Below, one piece after another: positions 48,836 to 59,173 of a stretch of DNA of 64,000 bases. Source of the stretch: Phoenix dactylifera (lineage: Eukaryota > Streptophyta > Magnoliopsida > Arecales > Arecaceae). Numbering within the stretch: position 1 is the first letter of the stretch; every line of letters begins with the position of its first letter. Made by a program: the position numbers and the translations under genes. The stretch is from NCBI RefSeq assembly GCF_009389715.1, contig NC_052393.1:5456001-5520000 (forward strand), in the 5' to 3' direction. Under the pieces are notes generated by a model. It had not been told where the DNA came from, did not search any database, and saw only the letters and a program-made list of their open reading frames with translations.

Positions 48836-49269
48836 TCTATAATAGGATTATATGATATGAAGAATGATTTATGAATTTATTAGCAATATGAACTTGGTAC
48901 TATACTTATGAAAGATGGATAATTTATTCATGTATGATTTACTTAATGAACCGTGTCGCTTATATACCTCTATTTTAGGATTAGTTGGGATGAATGTTGG
49001 TCCAGGCTTGGAGTTCGCGCTAGCAAGCTTGGTGATTTTGTAGAAGAATTTTAGTATTAACTATAAATTTGTAGCTAATGATTTTCTGAATGTTGAAGAT
49101 GATGAATTTGGTATTAATGTTGAATTTAAAGGCTCTGAACCAATATGATTTTCTTTAATGGATGATGAAATTATATATTTAATTATTATATTTTGTTGTG
49201 ATGGATTTGAAAGATAAAAAGTATTGTTGGCTTTGTGCTCCGGTGGACTGTACTCCTCGGTAGCATAGC
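48836..49269. other. Spacer between Gypsy fragment 1 and peptidase fragment C
   Basis: AT-rich, nearly the same as 61,240-61,690 in unit 3. No gene apart from the extension of the fragment C frame. Confidence 0.6.
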
Positions 49270-49660
49270 CATGCCATGTTTTCGATCTGGTGAAACTCTT
49301 CACTGCCTTCCTCAAGCTTGCTTGGGATGGCCTAAATCCAGCGTACATGGCCATGAACTCCTCATTGGCGAGGTCAGCAAGCTGGTTGATGCGTAGCTTG
49401 TACTTGTGGTTCCCGGCATTGCATGATTCAATCCATTCGACATTGGCTTTAAAAAAGTTTGAAGCGCCGCTCCTTTTCAGCTGCGTCAATGTATACATAA
49501 GCCCATATTGAGACATCTACTGCTTGTGCTTCTCCCGCATCGATGCGTAGACAAGCGTGCGAGATGCTGCATGAGAAGCCCAAATGGTGATCGGGAACAG
49601 GGCTGCCCAAATGGTGATTACTTCTTGAGAAAGCCACGGTGCTAAATGTTGTGTGGATGG
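49061..49660 (-). pseudogene. Cysteine peptidase fragment C (propeptide part of exon 1 only)
   Basis: Homologous to exon 1 of the peptidase genes. The upstream frame (49,449-49,700) has CSISHACLRIDAGEA and [12 protein letters not shown]. After a frame change, a 151-codon ORF (49061-49516) reads FFKANVEWIESCNAGNHKYK, INQLADLANEEFMAMYAGF and KAVKSFTRS. It then leaves the peptidase sequence for unrelated DNA. The signal peptide frame is disconnected, and exon 2 with the whole catalytic domain is absent. What stays open is essentially the propeptide (I29-like) region. Fragment E is its duplicate. Confidence 0.82.
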
Positions 49661-49984
49661 TGCAATGGGAATCATTTAAAATACTAAGTTTTACACACAA
49701 CTCTGAGTTGGGTTTGGCTTATAAAGAGGAGGAGGAGGCGGAGGATCTGCTAATCCTTCCCCAAAATTGAGGTGACAGAGATCAAGCCCATCATATTTTT
49801 ATCTTTATCTAATTGTTGGATTTATCTTCATCTAGTTGAAGAAGCTTGTTGGAGTTTATCTTCGTCTAGTTGAAGAAGCCTATCTTTTAATTAGATGCTT
49901 ATTCTTTGGTTGATCTTATCACTTGTGAAGCAAATGCTATGCTTGGGAAGTTTAGAGTTTGCGCCTAGCGCTTGCTTTGAGCTA
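49661..49984. other. Upstream flank of peptidase fragment C
   Basis: Matches 43,980-44,340 upstream of pseudogene A, including repeated TTATCTTCATCTAGTTGAAG words. No gene. Confidence 0.6.
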
Positions 49985-50449
49985 CTGCAACAAAAGTGGC
50001 TTTAGGCAACAGCTGAAAAATGCCGTCTCAAGGTTCAAATCCATTGCCTAAGAGTTCCACCAGCGTTTTTCCGGTTGCTGCCTATACGGTTATTGCCTAA
50101 AATTAAAGGCAACGGTTTTTTGAATTTAGAATAGCGGCTAAATAACCATTGCCTAACAAAACTTTAGACAGCAGTTTTTGCAAACTAAAGGTAATAGCCG
50201 TAACAAAGAAAAGGCAGCAGTTTTTTCTTGCTTAGGCCGTAGTTTTTCCGAGATTTTGGCAGCAGTTTTTCTCTTTTAAGCATCCATTTTTTTGAAGAAT
50301 TGGCAACAATTATTCATTTTATGCAACGATTTATTACAACTTCTAACAATATTTAGGCAACAATTTTTGCAAAGATTGGCAGTAGTTTTTCCATTTTAGA
50401 CAACATCTAGCTATTCATGTTTAGGCAACAACTTTCTAAACATTTTTGC
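49985..50449. mobile_element. CACTA-like fragment with subterminal repeats
   Basis: Begins CTGCAACAAAAGTGGCTTTA, similar to the CACTACAACAAAA-type ends of CACTA transposons. About ten variants of GGCAACAGTTTTT follow in both orientations, like the subterminal repeats of that superfamily. There is no transposase. The equivalent of 49,483-50,449 is missing from the spacer beside fragment E. Confidence 0.5.
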
Positions 50450-50603
50450 AACGTTTCTTGCCTTCCTATGGCTTCCATAGCCATTATTACACTAAAAAGG
50501 CCCGCATCTTAATCTGCAAGATGCTGAAATCATTCACATTATTGAATTTCTCGATTTTGAATTTTGTAATCATGTTCGTGAAACTCCAATTGAAAAAAAT
50601 TAA

Positions 50604-51130
50604 GACTCCAATACCACTTGTTGAGATAGACAGAAAAAATAACAGAACAAGAAGGAAAAAGAAAAAAGTAAAAAAGAATGCATAATATTTTAATGGTTTA
50701 GTCTGTTGATCTACATCTATGGGTAGAGACGAATAGGTTCACCATCAAAAAAATTGAAGGTTATAGAGTATAAAATTTCCTCACGAAACTAACCCCTAAT
50801 ATATCTATTCTCTAAAATACTCAGTTGTTCTCTTCCCATACGTTGAGTTATATATATATATAATAAAGTAAGTCGGTTTAGACTCAAACTAGTATTTTTA
50901 CAATAATCAGAGTAGTCCAATATATAAAATAGAGTAAATTGATTTGGTCACAATCTCTAGGTCTTCTAAACTCAAGATATATTCAACAATCGACCCTGTT
51001 TATGTCTGTGATTCATCTGTGTACATTAATTTTAATATTTTAGAGGAAATATTATTCTATCAAAAAACGTACACGTGCCTCCAGTTTTCTTATAAGCATG
51101 TGGCTGGTCTTGGCCAAGGCGAGGGCCTCG
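50604..51130 (-). mobile_element. Copia-type LTR remnant in the C-D spacer
   Basis: On the minus strand an LTR-like sequence ends TCTATCTCAACA (edge at 50619) and is followed by AGTGGTATTGGAGTC, a slightly changed tRNA-Met primer-binding site. The body carries AT-rich promoter-like and polyadenylation-like sequence. Its start is not certain. The same remnant is at about 62,095-62,620 between E and F but is absent between A and B. Confidence 0.55.
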
Positions 51131-51637
51131 ACTCGTGTGACTTTCTGCGATGCTGCTTGGGTTGGGGCCATTTCGTTCGATTTAGCGAGCCAGTTTATAC
51201 AGAGTTTGGTGTAAAATCAAAAGCCGTCGTATATTTTCGTATATATATCTTGCTGTTATGGGCAAAAGAGACTTCTTTTCATCGAAACAAACTAAAATTT
51301 GTAAGGCCTCAGTATTTAATGCAGGAAGAAACTCTGAGAAGTCCACAACGATAAGAACAACGACTAGGAATCCTTAGATCCAAAGCCAATGAGCAAGATA
51401 AGCTGCGATTTATGCTGATATGAATAGGAAGATCAGAACGAAGACTGCTGCGCAACTTATATATCACATCGACAAGTACATATCCAGACTTCCATTTTGA
51501 GGTCCAAAGGCACGTTTTAATCTTGCTGTAATTTTAAACACCGTAGGTGTCAGCAAGATTGAAGCCATACACACAGACAAGCATAAGAAGCGCGCACACA
51601 AATACATATCCATCATAAGGTGTTCCATCCACTCCCT
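51131..51637. other. 3' flank of peptidase copy D
   Basis: Almost identical to 44,357-44,782 downstream of B apart from about 70 extra bases at 51,225-51,300, which are also present beside F. Contains the 3'UTR of copy D; no separate gene. Confidence 0.6.
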
Positions 51638-52770
51638 TTATGCAGTTGGGTAAGAAGCTTCCATGGCAATGCCGCAGAGCCCCTCCTTGGCATCCACGTC
51701 CCTCTGCATCCTGATGTATCCATTCTCGCCCCAAGATGAACCCCACGAGTTCTTCACCAGCCAGTACTTAGTCCCATCACTCGTCTTGTCGTAACCAACA
51801 GCAGTGACACCATGATCCAAATCGGTCCCACAGTCCCCCGTGAACACGCCGCTCGAGTACAACTGGAAAGCAAAGCCGCCGGCATCGATGGCGACCGACA
51901 CCGGCTGGTTCGCCACCGCCTTCAGGAGCGCCGCCTCGCTGTTGGCCGGCACGTCCTCGTAGCCGCCGATGGTGGCCGCATGGGAATGCGATTTCCCGGT
52001 GTTGCATGTGCCGTCAGTGGCCTCGTAGGGGTAATTGGCTTCGGTCGTGAGGCCTCCATTCTTGATGATGAATTTGAAAGCATCGTCCATGAGACCCCCA
52101 CCGCATCCTTGATCCTCGCCTTTGGTGTCGCAGTCGACGAGCTCTTGCTCCGATAGAGAGATGAGCTTCCCGGTGCTGAGTTTGGTGATTCCCTCCATCG
52201 CGGCCACAGCAGAGAAGGCCCAGCAGCATCCTGCCCGGTGCATGCATCGGATGTTGGATTATTGTTTGTAAACCAAATGGAAGACCGGCAGTAAGCATGC
52301 ATTTTGTAACAGTTGAAATGAATTGGGTATTTACCGCATTGGCCTTGGTCCTTGATGGGAGTAACTGCACCCTTGGCCCTCCAGTCCATGCTGACGGGCA
52401 CTGCGGTGGCGTTCTCATACTTGAAGCTCTTCGTCGCCATCCCCGAGCTCGCCTGGGAATTAGGTTTGAATCCGGTGTGCACGGCCCTGAACTCTTCATT
52501 GGTGAGGTCCGCAAACTGATTGGCCCCGAGCTTGAACTTATGGTTCCCAGCGTTGAATGATTCGATCAATTCGACGTTGGCTTGGAAAATTTTGAAGCGG
52601 CGCTCCTTCTCGGCCGCGTCTTTGTACACGCGCCCGTACAGAGCCATCCATTGCTCGTGCTTCTCCTTCATCGATACGTCGGTGAGCGTGCGGGATGATG
52701 CCGCGTGAGAAGCCCAGAGGGCGATCACTGCCAAGGCTGCCAACAGGCATTTGTTTCTTGGGAAAGCCAT
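51638..52770 (-). CDS. SAG39: SAG39/SAG12-like papain-family cysteine peptidase, copy D
   Basis: Second intact copy. Exons 52335-52770 and 52230-51638, 104-bp intron, 342 residues. Domain order is the same as copy B: signal peptide, I29 propeptide with ERFNIN and [13 protein letters not shown], then the C1 catalytic domain with Gln142, Cys148, His285 and Asn306. Differences from B are few: an extra Asn in the propeptide-to-mature linker (GFKPNSQAS), Gly-Phe for Gly-Ser before the AFQLYSSG segment, Val for Ala in GRVYK, and Gln for Glu in IRMQRD. It has a better TATA box than B. All splice sites and the stop (TAA) are intact, so it is probably functional. It lies in unit 2, whose upstream region (minus-strand sense) holds the Copia insertion from about 670 bp upstream of its ATG. 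Confidence 0.93.
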
Positions 52771-52863
52771 GGAGCTAAAGGTGGTACGTGGATGGTGGAA
52801 ATGGAGTAGGCGAGGGAATTAACTCGGCCGTATATGTGTACAGAATTCTTAAGGGTGTGTTGG

Positions 52864-52871
52864 TTTATATA
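52864..52871 (-). promoter_or_regulatory. TATA box of copy D
   Basis: The minus strand reads CTATATAAACC about 95-100 bp upstream of the ATG, a good plant TATA box. Confidence 0.6.
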
Positions 52872-53435
52872 GAGGAGAAGGAGAGGGTTGTGCTTCAGGT
52901 GGAGGTGGTGGATGGGGACTTCTACGTGCCGTGACCTGTGCACTGATTTGCATGAAGAGAATGAGAGGTTCAAATAGCAGAACATTGATTTAAAAGAAGA
53001 AAAAAAAGCCTAGCTAGCACGCAGACAAGGAGGTCGAGCTGGTTATCTTAATTAAAGAGGCTAATTGTTACAGAACGGCAAGCGCAAGATTTTTGTTTCG
53101 GCTGGAGAAGGCTAATTATTTTGCAATTGGAGGTGTTGGATGATCAAACCAAATTTAGTAATGATTACACTTGAGTCAATTCCACAATAAGTCGGAAATT
53201 TAGTGAAGATTCGCGTGAGCTGAAATATCCATAAATGTCTTCTTTTTTTTTTTGGGGTTCAAATTAATATCTCTTAAAGTTTCCAAGTAGTCTTTTTCTC
53301 CTAGAGGTTCTACATAAATATTATCTCGTAAAATTTATATTTTATTTAATATTAGTGTTCATGCCGTGTCTTTGCTTTTCCGAAGGAGTAGTTTCTTTTA
53401 GAGTTTCACGTAAGTATTAATAATTGCTTTTAGAT
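52872..53435. other. Upstream region of copy D
   Basis: Closely matches 46,016-46,596 upstream of B. It ends at the Copia insertion. Only about 570 bp of the shared upstream region separate the TATA box from the retrotransposon LTR. Confidence 0.65.
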
Positions 53436-54202
53436 TGTTGAGAAAATGTGCCTCGAAACTTGAAACGACTGCAAATTGAATTCGGCTCAAGTTTGCTTGA
53501 AAAAGTCTGTGCCAACCGAATGGAGTCGATCCCTAGCATCTAAGAGTCGACTCATGTGAAGCTTGAGTCGACCCCAGGGATGAGAGGGTCGACTCGCATC
53601 TGCCACAGTGAAGAAACAGAGAGCAGTTTTTTGGGTTGCATGCAGGAGTCGACTCCAGTCCTGCAGGAGTCGACTCCAGCTCTGCACGAGTCGACTCTCT
53701 CAGGAAGACAGAGCGTGTCAGTTTCGGTGCTGATACTTGGAGTCGACCCGAGGATGTCCGAGTCGACTCGAACTTATCGGGAGTCGACTCCTGATCACGG
53801 GATTGATTGAAACGGTGGCAAGATGGGCTTTTTTGACTTAGGGTTTCGCAGGAAAGTTTCCTTATGCGTTGAAAACCTATAAATAGGATTTTTTGTGAAC
53901 CCTAGGTGAGAGGAGAGCGGCTGTAGAGAGTTTCTTTTGGAGTCCTATCTTTCTTGTAAGCCCTAGGTGTGCAATCTCCAACGAAAAAGAGAGATCATTG
54001 TAACCCTTGCTGAATATATTGAAATCTGTGTGTGTGGCCTCCGTGGACGTAACCCGTATTGGGATGAACCACGTAAAATTATTGTCTTTGTGATTGTTTG
54101 ATTTTATTCTCTACTGCTTCTTCTTCTCGATTCGTCTTTCCGCAGTTTGGATCCAGAAAGGGAATAGTACGATTGAAGGGTGAGTGCTTTCATCTCGCAA
54201 CA
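53436..54202 (+). repeat. 5' LTR of the Copia element
   Basis: 767 bp. A region at 53,524-53,790 holds ten GTCGA words, most within the palindrome GAGTCGACTC. It has a CTATAAATAG TATA box near 53,877. It is shorter than the 3' LTR (816 bp) chiefly because the 3' copy has extra GTCGAC-containing segments. Confidence 0.92.
53524..53790. repeat. Cluster of GAGTCGACTC palindromes in the 5' LTR
   Basis: Ten copies of the GTCGA core at irregular spacing, commonly as GGAGTCGACTCC or CGAGTCGACTC, upstream of the LTR TATA box. The 3' LTR has twelve such cores (58,444-58,765). Position and palindromic form suggest binding sites for a dimeric factor, but no factor is known to me. Confidence 0.75.
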
Positions 54203-54204
54203 AC

Positions 54205-54216
54205 TGGTATCAGAGC
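54205..54216 (+). other. Copia primer-binding site
   Basis: TGGTATCAGAGC, complementary to the 3' end of initiator tRNA-Met, two bases after the 5' LTR. Confidence 0.9.
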
Positions 54217-54234
54217 TACGTTCCCCGTGTTCCA

Positions 54235-54939
54235 ATGGCTGACGAAGGAAGATTGAGGATAGAGAAATTCAACGGACAGAACTTTGGTGTGTGGAAGATG
54301 CAGATGGAAGATTACTTACTCTCAAAGAATCTGGATCTACCACTGGGCGGAGAAGAAGCGAAGCCGACAGACATGCCGTCGGAGAAGTGGGAGCGTCTTG
54401 ATAAGAAGGCGCTCGCCGCTATCCGTTTGTCTTTGGCATCGGAGATCCTCGCCAATATATCCAAAGTAAAGACTGCAAAAGATTTGATGGACACACTGGC
54501 TTCTATGTATGATGAGCCAACAGGAGCGAACAAGTTATTCCTGATTCGACGATTATTCACTTTGAAGATGAGAGACAGTGGGAGTGTTCATTCACATCTG
54601 AGTGAATTCAATACCCTATGTGCCCAATTGGAATCTGTGAAGATCACGTTCACTGATGAGGTGAAGGCGTGGGCTCTTCTAGGTCAGATGCCTGAAAGTT
54701 GGGAAGGCTTTATCACGGCTGTTAGTAATTCTTCAGGAAAGACTACAGCGAGGTTTGATGAAGTGGTAGCTCTTATTCTGAGTGAAGAGGCTCGAAGGAA
54801 AACTCTGGATCCATCAGCAAGTTCATCTGGGAACGCGCTGGCTTTTGAAGAACGTGGGAGGACTTCAAAGAAGGGAGACAGAAATAGGGGTAGACGATCC
54901 AAGTCTAGAAACAAGTCTAGACCTATTGGAAAGTGCTAG
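54235..54939 (+). pseudogene. Copia gag (truncated by stop in zinc knuckle)
   Basis: Begins MADEGRLRIEKFNGQNF, followed by a VWKMQMEDYLL-type segment: the capsid domain of plant Copia gag (UBN2-type), about 234 codons. It ends in an Arg/Lys/Ser-rich stretch. The zinc knuckle begins with Cys, then an in-frame TAG at 54937-54939; the remaining NCGQKGHLRKDC is still readable after the stop. The start ATG is the first after the primer-binding site that opens the conserved domain. Confidence 0.88.
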
Positions 54940-55410
54940 AATTGTGGGCAGAAGGGTCACTTGAGAAAAGACTGCAAAGTGCCGAAGAACAACGGTGGTT
55001 CTGACACTAAAGCAAGTGCTAATTTAGCCGAAACTGCAAGTGAAGACGATGCCCTGATACATCCTGTGATATTCATCCGGAGTCGTGGATAGTCGACTCA
55101 GGTGCCTCGTTCCATGCTACTGGGAACAAGGTAATCATCTCAAACTATGTTGCAGGTGATCACGGCAAGATGTATCTTGGTGATGGAAACGGTTGCAACA
55201 TCGTAGGAAAGAAAGATGCTCAGATAAAGACATCAAGTTGGATGACTTTAACTCTGAAAGATGTGCGACATGTACCCAAACTGGCTCGAAATCTGATTTC
55301 GGTAAGTCAGTTGTCGGATTTGGGGTTTGTGACTACCTTCAATGATGATGCTTGAAAGATCACTAAGGGAGTCTTGGTGATTGCTCGAGGTGCAAGGTCC
55401 GGAACACTAT
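54940..55410 (+). pseudogene. Copia protease region, broken
   Basis: Contains the aspartic protease signature WIVDSGASFHATG (about 55,084-55,122) in a frame different from gag, so a frameshift lies between about 55,045 and 55,080. A frame at 55,170-55,355 continues with LKDVRHVPKLARNLISVSQL, the usual linker before integrase, and stops at TGA (55,353-55,355). Confidence 0.82.
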
Positions 55411-55545
55411 CCCCGAACCCCCTCCCCTTCCTATCTTTTATAGGATATTCTTACCCCCCTTCGGCCTACGGCCTCGTCCCCCTCAGGGGGAATCTTCCTA
55501 TACTCTGAAATCCGGTTTCCCGGATTTTCAGAGTATAGGAAGATT
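55411..55545. other. 135-bp hairpin-rich insertion in Copia pol
   Basis: Interrupts the gap between protease and integrase, where related elements are continuous. The 3' half is a near-perfect inverted repeat: 55,491-55,515 pairs with 55,520-55,545 around a TTTC loop, with one bulged T. The 5' half is C-rich and holds smaller hairpins: CCTAT/ATAGG (55,430-55,446), GGCC-TAC-GGCC (55,463-55,473) and CCCCCTCAGGGGG (55,478-55,490). Composition is unlike the rest of the element. It introduces stops. The flanking coding frames are compatible across it, so it looks like a discrete insertion. Origin unknown: an organellar hairpin repeat or a small mobile palindrome are possibilities. Confidence 0.75.
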
Positions 55546-55547
55546 AT

Positions 55548-57920
55548 ATGACAGCTAATACTGATTCCACCGTCAGTGCTGCAAATCCGACTGTTGATGC
55601 AAGGACATGGCACATGAGACTCGGCCACATGAGTCAGAAAGGGATGAAGGTGATGATGTCCAAAAGAAAATTGGAAGACATGAAATCTGTGGATTTGGAA
55701 TTCTGTGAAGATTGTGTACTGTCAAAACAGAAGAAGGTCAGTTTTTCAGAAGGAGGTAGTACCAAGAAAAATTCTAAGTTGGAACTCGTACATACTGACG
55801 TATGGGGACCAACTCAAGTGGCTTCTCATGGAGAAGCAAGGTACTATGTCACGTTCATCGATGACGCTACCCGAAAGCTATGGGTCTACTTTTTGAAGCA
55901 CAAATCCGATATATTTGAGAAGTTCAAGAGGTGGAAGGCTCTAGTGGAGAATGAGACAGGTCAGAGATTGAAGTGTCTCAAGTCTGACAATGGGGGCGAA
56001 TACTGCAGTGATGAGTTTGAGGCTTATTGTGCCTCAGCTAGAATTCGAAGACTAAAGACGGTTCCAGGAACGCCACAGCAAAATTGCGTTGCAGAACGCA
56101 TGAACCGCACCATCAACGAGCGGGCACGATGCATGAGGCTTCATGCAGGGTTGCTGAAGATTTTTTGGGCGGAAGCGGTCAGTACAGCAGTGTATCTGAT
56201 CAACAGAGGGCCTTCAGTTGTATTGGAGCTTGGACTGCCGGAGGAAGCATGGACTGGGAAAGAGGTGAAACTATCTCACTTGCGTACTTTTGGTTGCATC
56301 TCTTACGTGCTCGATACTGCAGACAATCGAACCAAGCCGGATACAAAGTCAAAGAAGTGCACATTCATTGGGTACGGTGGTGATAATTTTGGATATCAAC
56401 TCTGGGATGCGACAGATCGGAAAGTCATCAGGAGCAGAAATGTTGTATTCAATGAAGAGGTTCTGTACAAGGACCTGCAGCAACAGACGGGCCAAGGCGT
56501 CAAAGCTGTAAAATCGGAATATGCAGAGCTGGATGATGAAATAATGTCTCGAGACGATGAAGAAGTTGCTGAGCCAGTGGGAGAAGCACAGCAAGAAGAA
56601 GAACCGCCAGTTGATATCCCGATTGCTTTGCGCAAGGGTAAAAGAAACAGAAAAACTCCATCTAGGTATGCTGACTCCCTACAGTACTTGTTGCTTACGG
56701 ATGGTGGTGAGCCAGAAAGCTATAAGGAGGCTTTACAGGTCGAAGCCAGTGACAAGTGGAAGCTTGCCATGGATGATGAAATGGATTCCCTATCATCCAA
56801 CAGGACGTGGGACTTGGTTCCACTTCCGAAGGGGAAGAGAGCTTTGCACAATAAGTGGGTATACAGACTAAAGCTTGAACCAGATGGTTCTGAGAGGTTC
56901 AAAGCGAGACTTGTTGTCAAGGGTTTTCAGCAGAAGGAGGGCATTGATTTTGACGAGATATTTTCTCCAGTTGTGAAGATGTCTACTATCCGGATGGTGT
57001 TGAGTATAGTGGCAGCCAAAGACTTACATCTTGAGCAGCTTGACATTAAGACTGCATTTTTACATGGCGACCTTGAAGAGAAAATCTACATGAAGCAGCC
57101 AGAAGGATATGTAGTAAAGGGGAAGAAAGATTGGGTGTGCCGACTTCAGAAAAGTATGTACGGGTTGAAACAAGCGCCTCATCAGTGGTACTTAAAGTTT
57201 GATCAGTTTATGCTGAAGAATGGGTTTAAGAGGTGTAATGGTGAACATTGCTGCTACTTTAAGGGATTGAAGAGCTCATATATCATTCTACTTCTGTATG
57301 TAGATGATATGTTGGTGGCAAGTGCTAACATGGGAGAGATTGTGAAACTGAAGAAACAATTGTCCAAGGAGTTTTCAATGAAGGACTTGGGTGTAGCCAT
57401 GAAAGTCCTTGGGATGCGTATCAGCAGGGACAGGAAGCTTAAAACGTTAAAGTTGTCTCAAGAAGAGTACATTGATAAGGTGCTGAAGCGGTTCAATATG
57501 GACGGGGCTAAAGCTGTGAGTACTCCGCTGGGCGCACACTTCAAGTTATCTAAGCAGGAGTGTCCGACTACGCAGGATGATCGAAATGAGATGAAGTATG
57601 TACCCTACTCATCAGCGGTCGGGAGCCTTATGTATGCCATGGTTTGCACGAGACCGGATATTGCCCATGCAGTGCGAGTGGTGAGCAGATACATGAGCGA
57701 TCCAGGCCAGGAGCATTGGAGAGCTGTGAAGTGGATATTGCGGTATCTGAAAGAAACCAGAGACTTAGGACTATGCTATGGTGGTCCTGATGTCTGCTTA
57801 CATGGTTTCGTGGATTCTGACATGGCTGGAGACATTGATGGCAGAAAGAGTACACCGGGTATGTGTTCACGCTGGGAAGTGCTGCAGTTTCATGGGTTTC
57901 GAAACTGCAGAAGATTGTAG
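55548..57920 (+). pseudogene. Copia pol: integrase, reverse transcriptase, start of RNase H
   Basis: A 790-codon open frame. It has GAG-pre-integrase WHMRLGHMSQKGM, then the integrase core with Asp in HTDVWGP, Asp in SDNGGEY and Glu in VAERMNRT (a complete DDE set). Reverse transcriptase follows with QLDIKTAFLHGDLEEKIYM, SMYGLKQAP and the catalytic LLLYVDDM. RNase H begins at DSDMAGDIDGRKST, after which a one-base loss near 57,857 puts the rest out of frame. Confidence 0.93.
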
Positions 57921-58258
57921 CGTTGTCTACGACCGAGGCCGAATACGTTGCTCTTACCGAAGCGAGCAAGGAGATGGTTTCGTTACAAGGTTTGATGAAA
58001 GAGCTTGGCATGGAGCAAGGCGATGCGAAGTTGTATAGCGACAGCCAGAGTGCTATACATTTGGCAAAGAATGCTGCTTTTCCCTCAAGGATCAAACACA
58101 TTGATATCAGATATCACTTTATTCGGTCACTCCTCGAAGAAGATCTTTTCCGGCTAGAGAAGAAACATACAATGGACAACCCAGCAGATATGTTGACAAA
58201 AGTGGTTACTCTTGAGAAGTTGCACATCTGTGCATCTTCTGTTGGTCTTCACAGCTAG
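57863..58258 (+). pseudogene. Copia RNase H, out of frame with pol
   Basis: Continues the RNase H domain in the next frame: SWVSKLQKIVALSTTEAEYV, then YSDSQSAIHLAKN and IDIRYHFIR, and ends at a normal position before the 3' LTR (TAG at 58,256-58,258). The catalytic-type Glu of TTEAEY and Asp of SDSQSA are present. Confidence 0.9.
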
Positions 58259-58357
58259 AAGTGAAGACAGAGGTTTACACACATAGAGGATGATTGGAGA
58301 TCATGTTGCTAATGGGGTTACGGTTGCTTCAGGCTTGTTTCTCGGCAAGTGGAAGAT

Positions 58358-59173
58358 TGTTGAGAAAATGTGCCTCGAAACTCGAAACGACTGCAAATTG
58401 AATTCGGCTCAAGTTTGCTTGAAAAAGTCTGTGCCAACCGAATGGAGTCGACCCCTAGCATCTAGGAGTCGACTCATGTGAAGCTTGAGTCGACCCCAGG
58501 GATGAGAGGGTCGATTCGCATCTGCCACAGTGAAGAAACAGAGAGCAGTTTTTTGGGTAGTTTGCAGGAGTCGACTTCAGTCCTGTAGGAGTCGACTCCA
58601 TTTTTTGGGTTGTTTGCAGGAGTCGACTCTAGCCCTGCACGAGTCGATTCTCTCAAGAAGACAGAGCGTGCCAGTTTCGGTGCTGATACTTGGAGTCGAC
58701 CCGAGGATATTCGAGTCGACTCGAACTTATCGAGAGTCGACCCCTGAAAGTGAAGAGTCGACTCCTGATCACAGGATTAATTGAAATGGTGGCAAGATGA
58801 GCTTTTTTGACTTAGGGTTTCGTAGGGAAGTTTCCTTATGTGTTGAAAACCTATAAATAGGATTTTTTGTGAACCCTAGGTGAGAGGAGAGCGGCTGTAG
58901 AGAGTTTCTTTTGGAGTCCTATCTCTCTTGTAAGCCCTAGGTGTGCAATCTCCAACGGAAAAGAGAGATCATTATAATCCTTGCTGAATATATTGAAATC
59001 TGTGTGTGTGGCCTCCGTGGACGTAACCCGTATTGGGGTGAACCACGTAAAATTATTGTCTTTGTGATTGTTTGATTTTATTCTCTACTACTTCTTCTCG
59101 ATTCGTCTTTCTGCAGTTTGGACGCAGGAAAGGGAACAGTACGATCGAGGGTGAGTCCTTTCATCGCGCAACA
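58358..59173 (+). repeat. 3' LTR of the Copia element
   Basis: 816 bp, same ends as the 5' LTR, preceded by the purine-rich GGCAAGTGGAAGAT. Scattered substitutions against the 5' LTR show the insertion is not brand new. The GTCGA cluster has twelve cores. Confidence 0.92.

Larger units (their letters stand above)
53436..59173 (+). mobile_element. Copia LTR retrotransposon, complete structure but inactivated
   Basis: 5738 bp, LTRs 53436-54202 and 58358-59173, both TGTTGAG...CGCAACA. The primer-binding site TGGTATCAGAGC follows the 5' LTR. AGAT(T) flanks both sides (53432-53435/6 and 59174-59178), and unit 1 of the peptidase array has the uninterrupted sequence near 46,595, which proves insertion. 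Domain order gag, protease, integrase, reverse transcriptase, RNase H defines Copia (Pseudoviridae-like). Coding is broken by a stop in the zinc knuckle, a frameshift and stop around the protease, a 135-bp hairpin-rich insertion, and a 1-base loss in RNase H. Confidence 0.95.
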
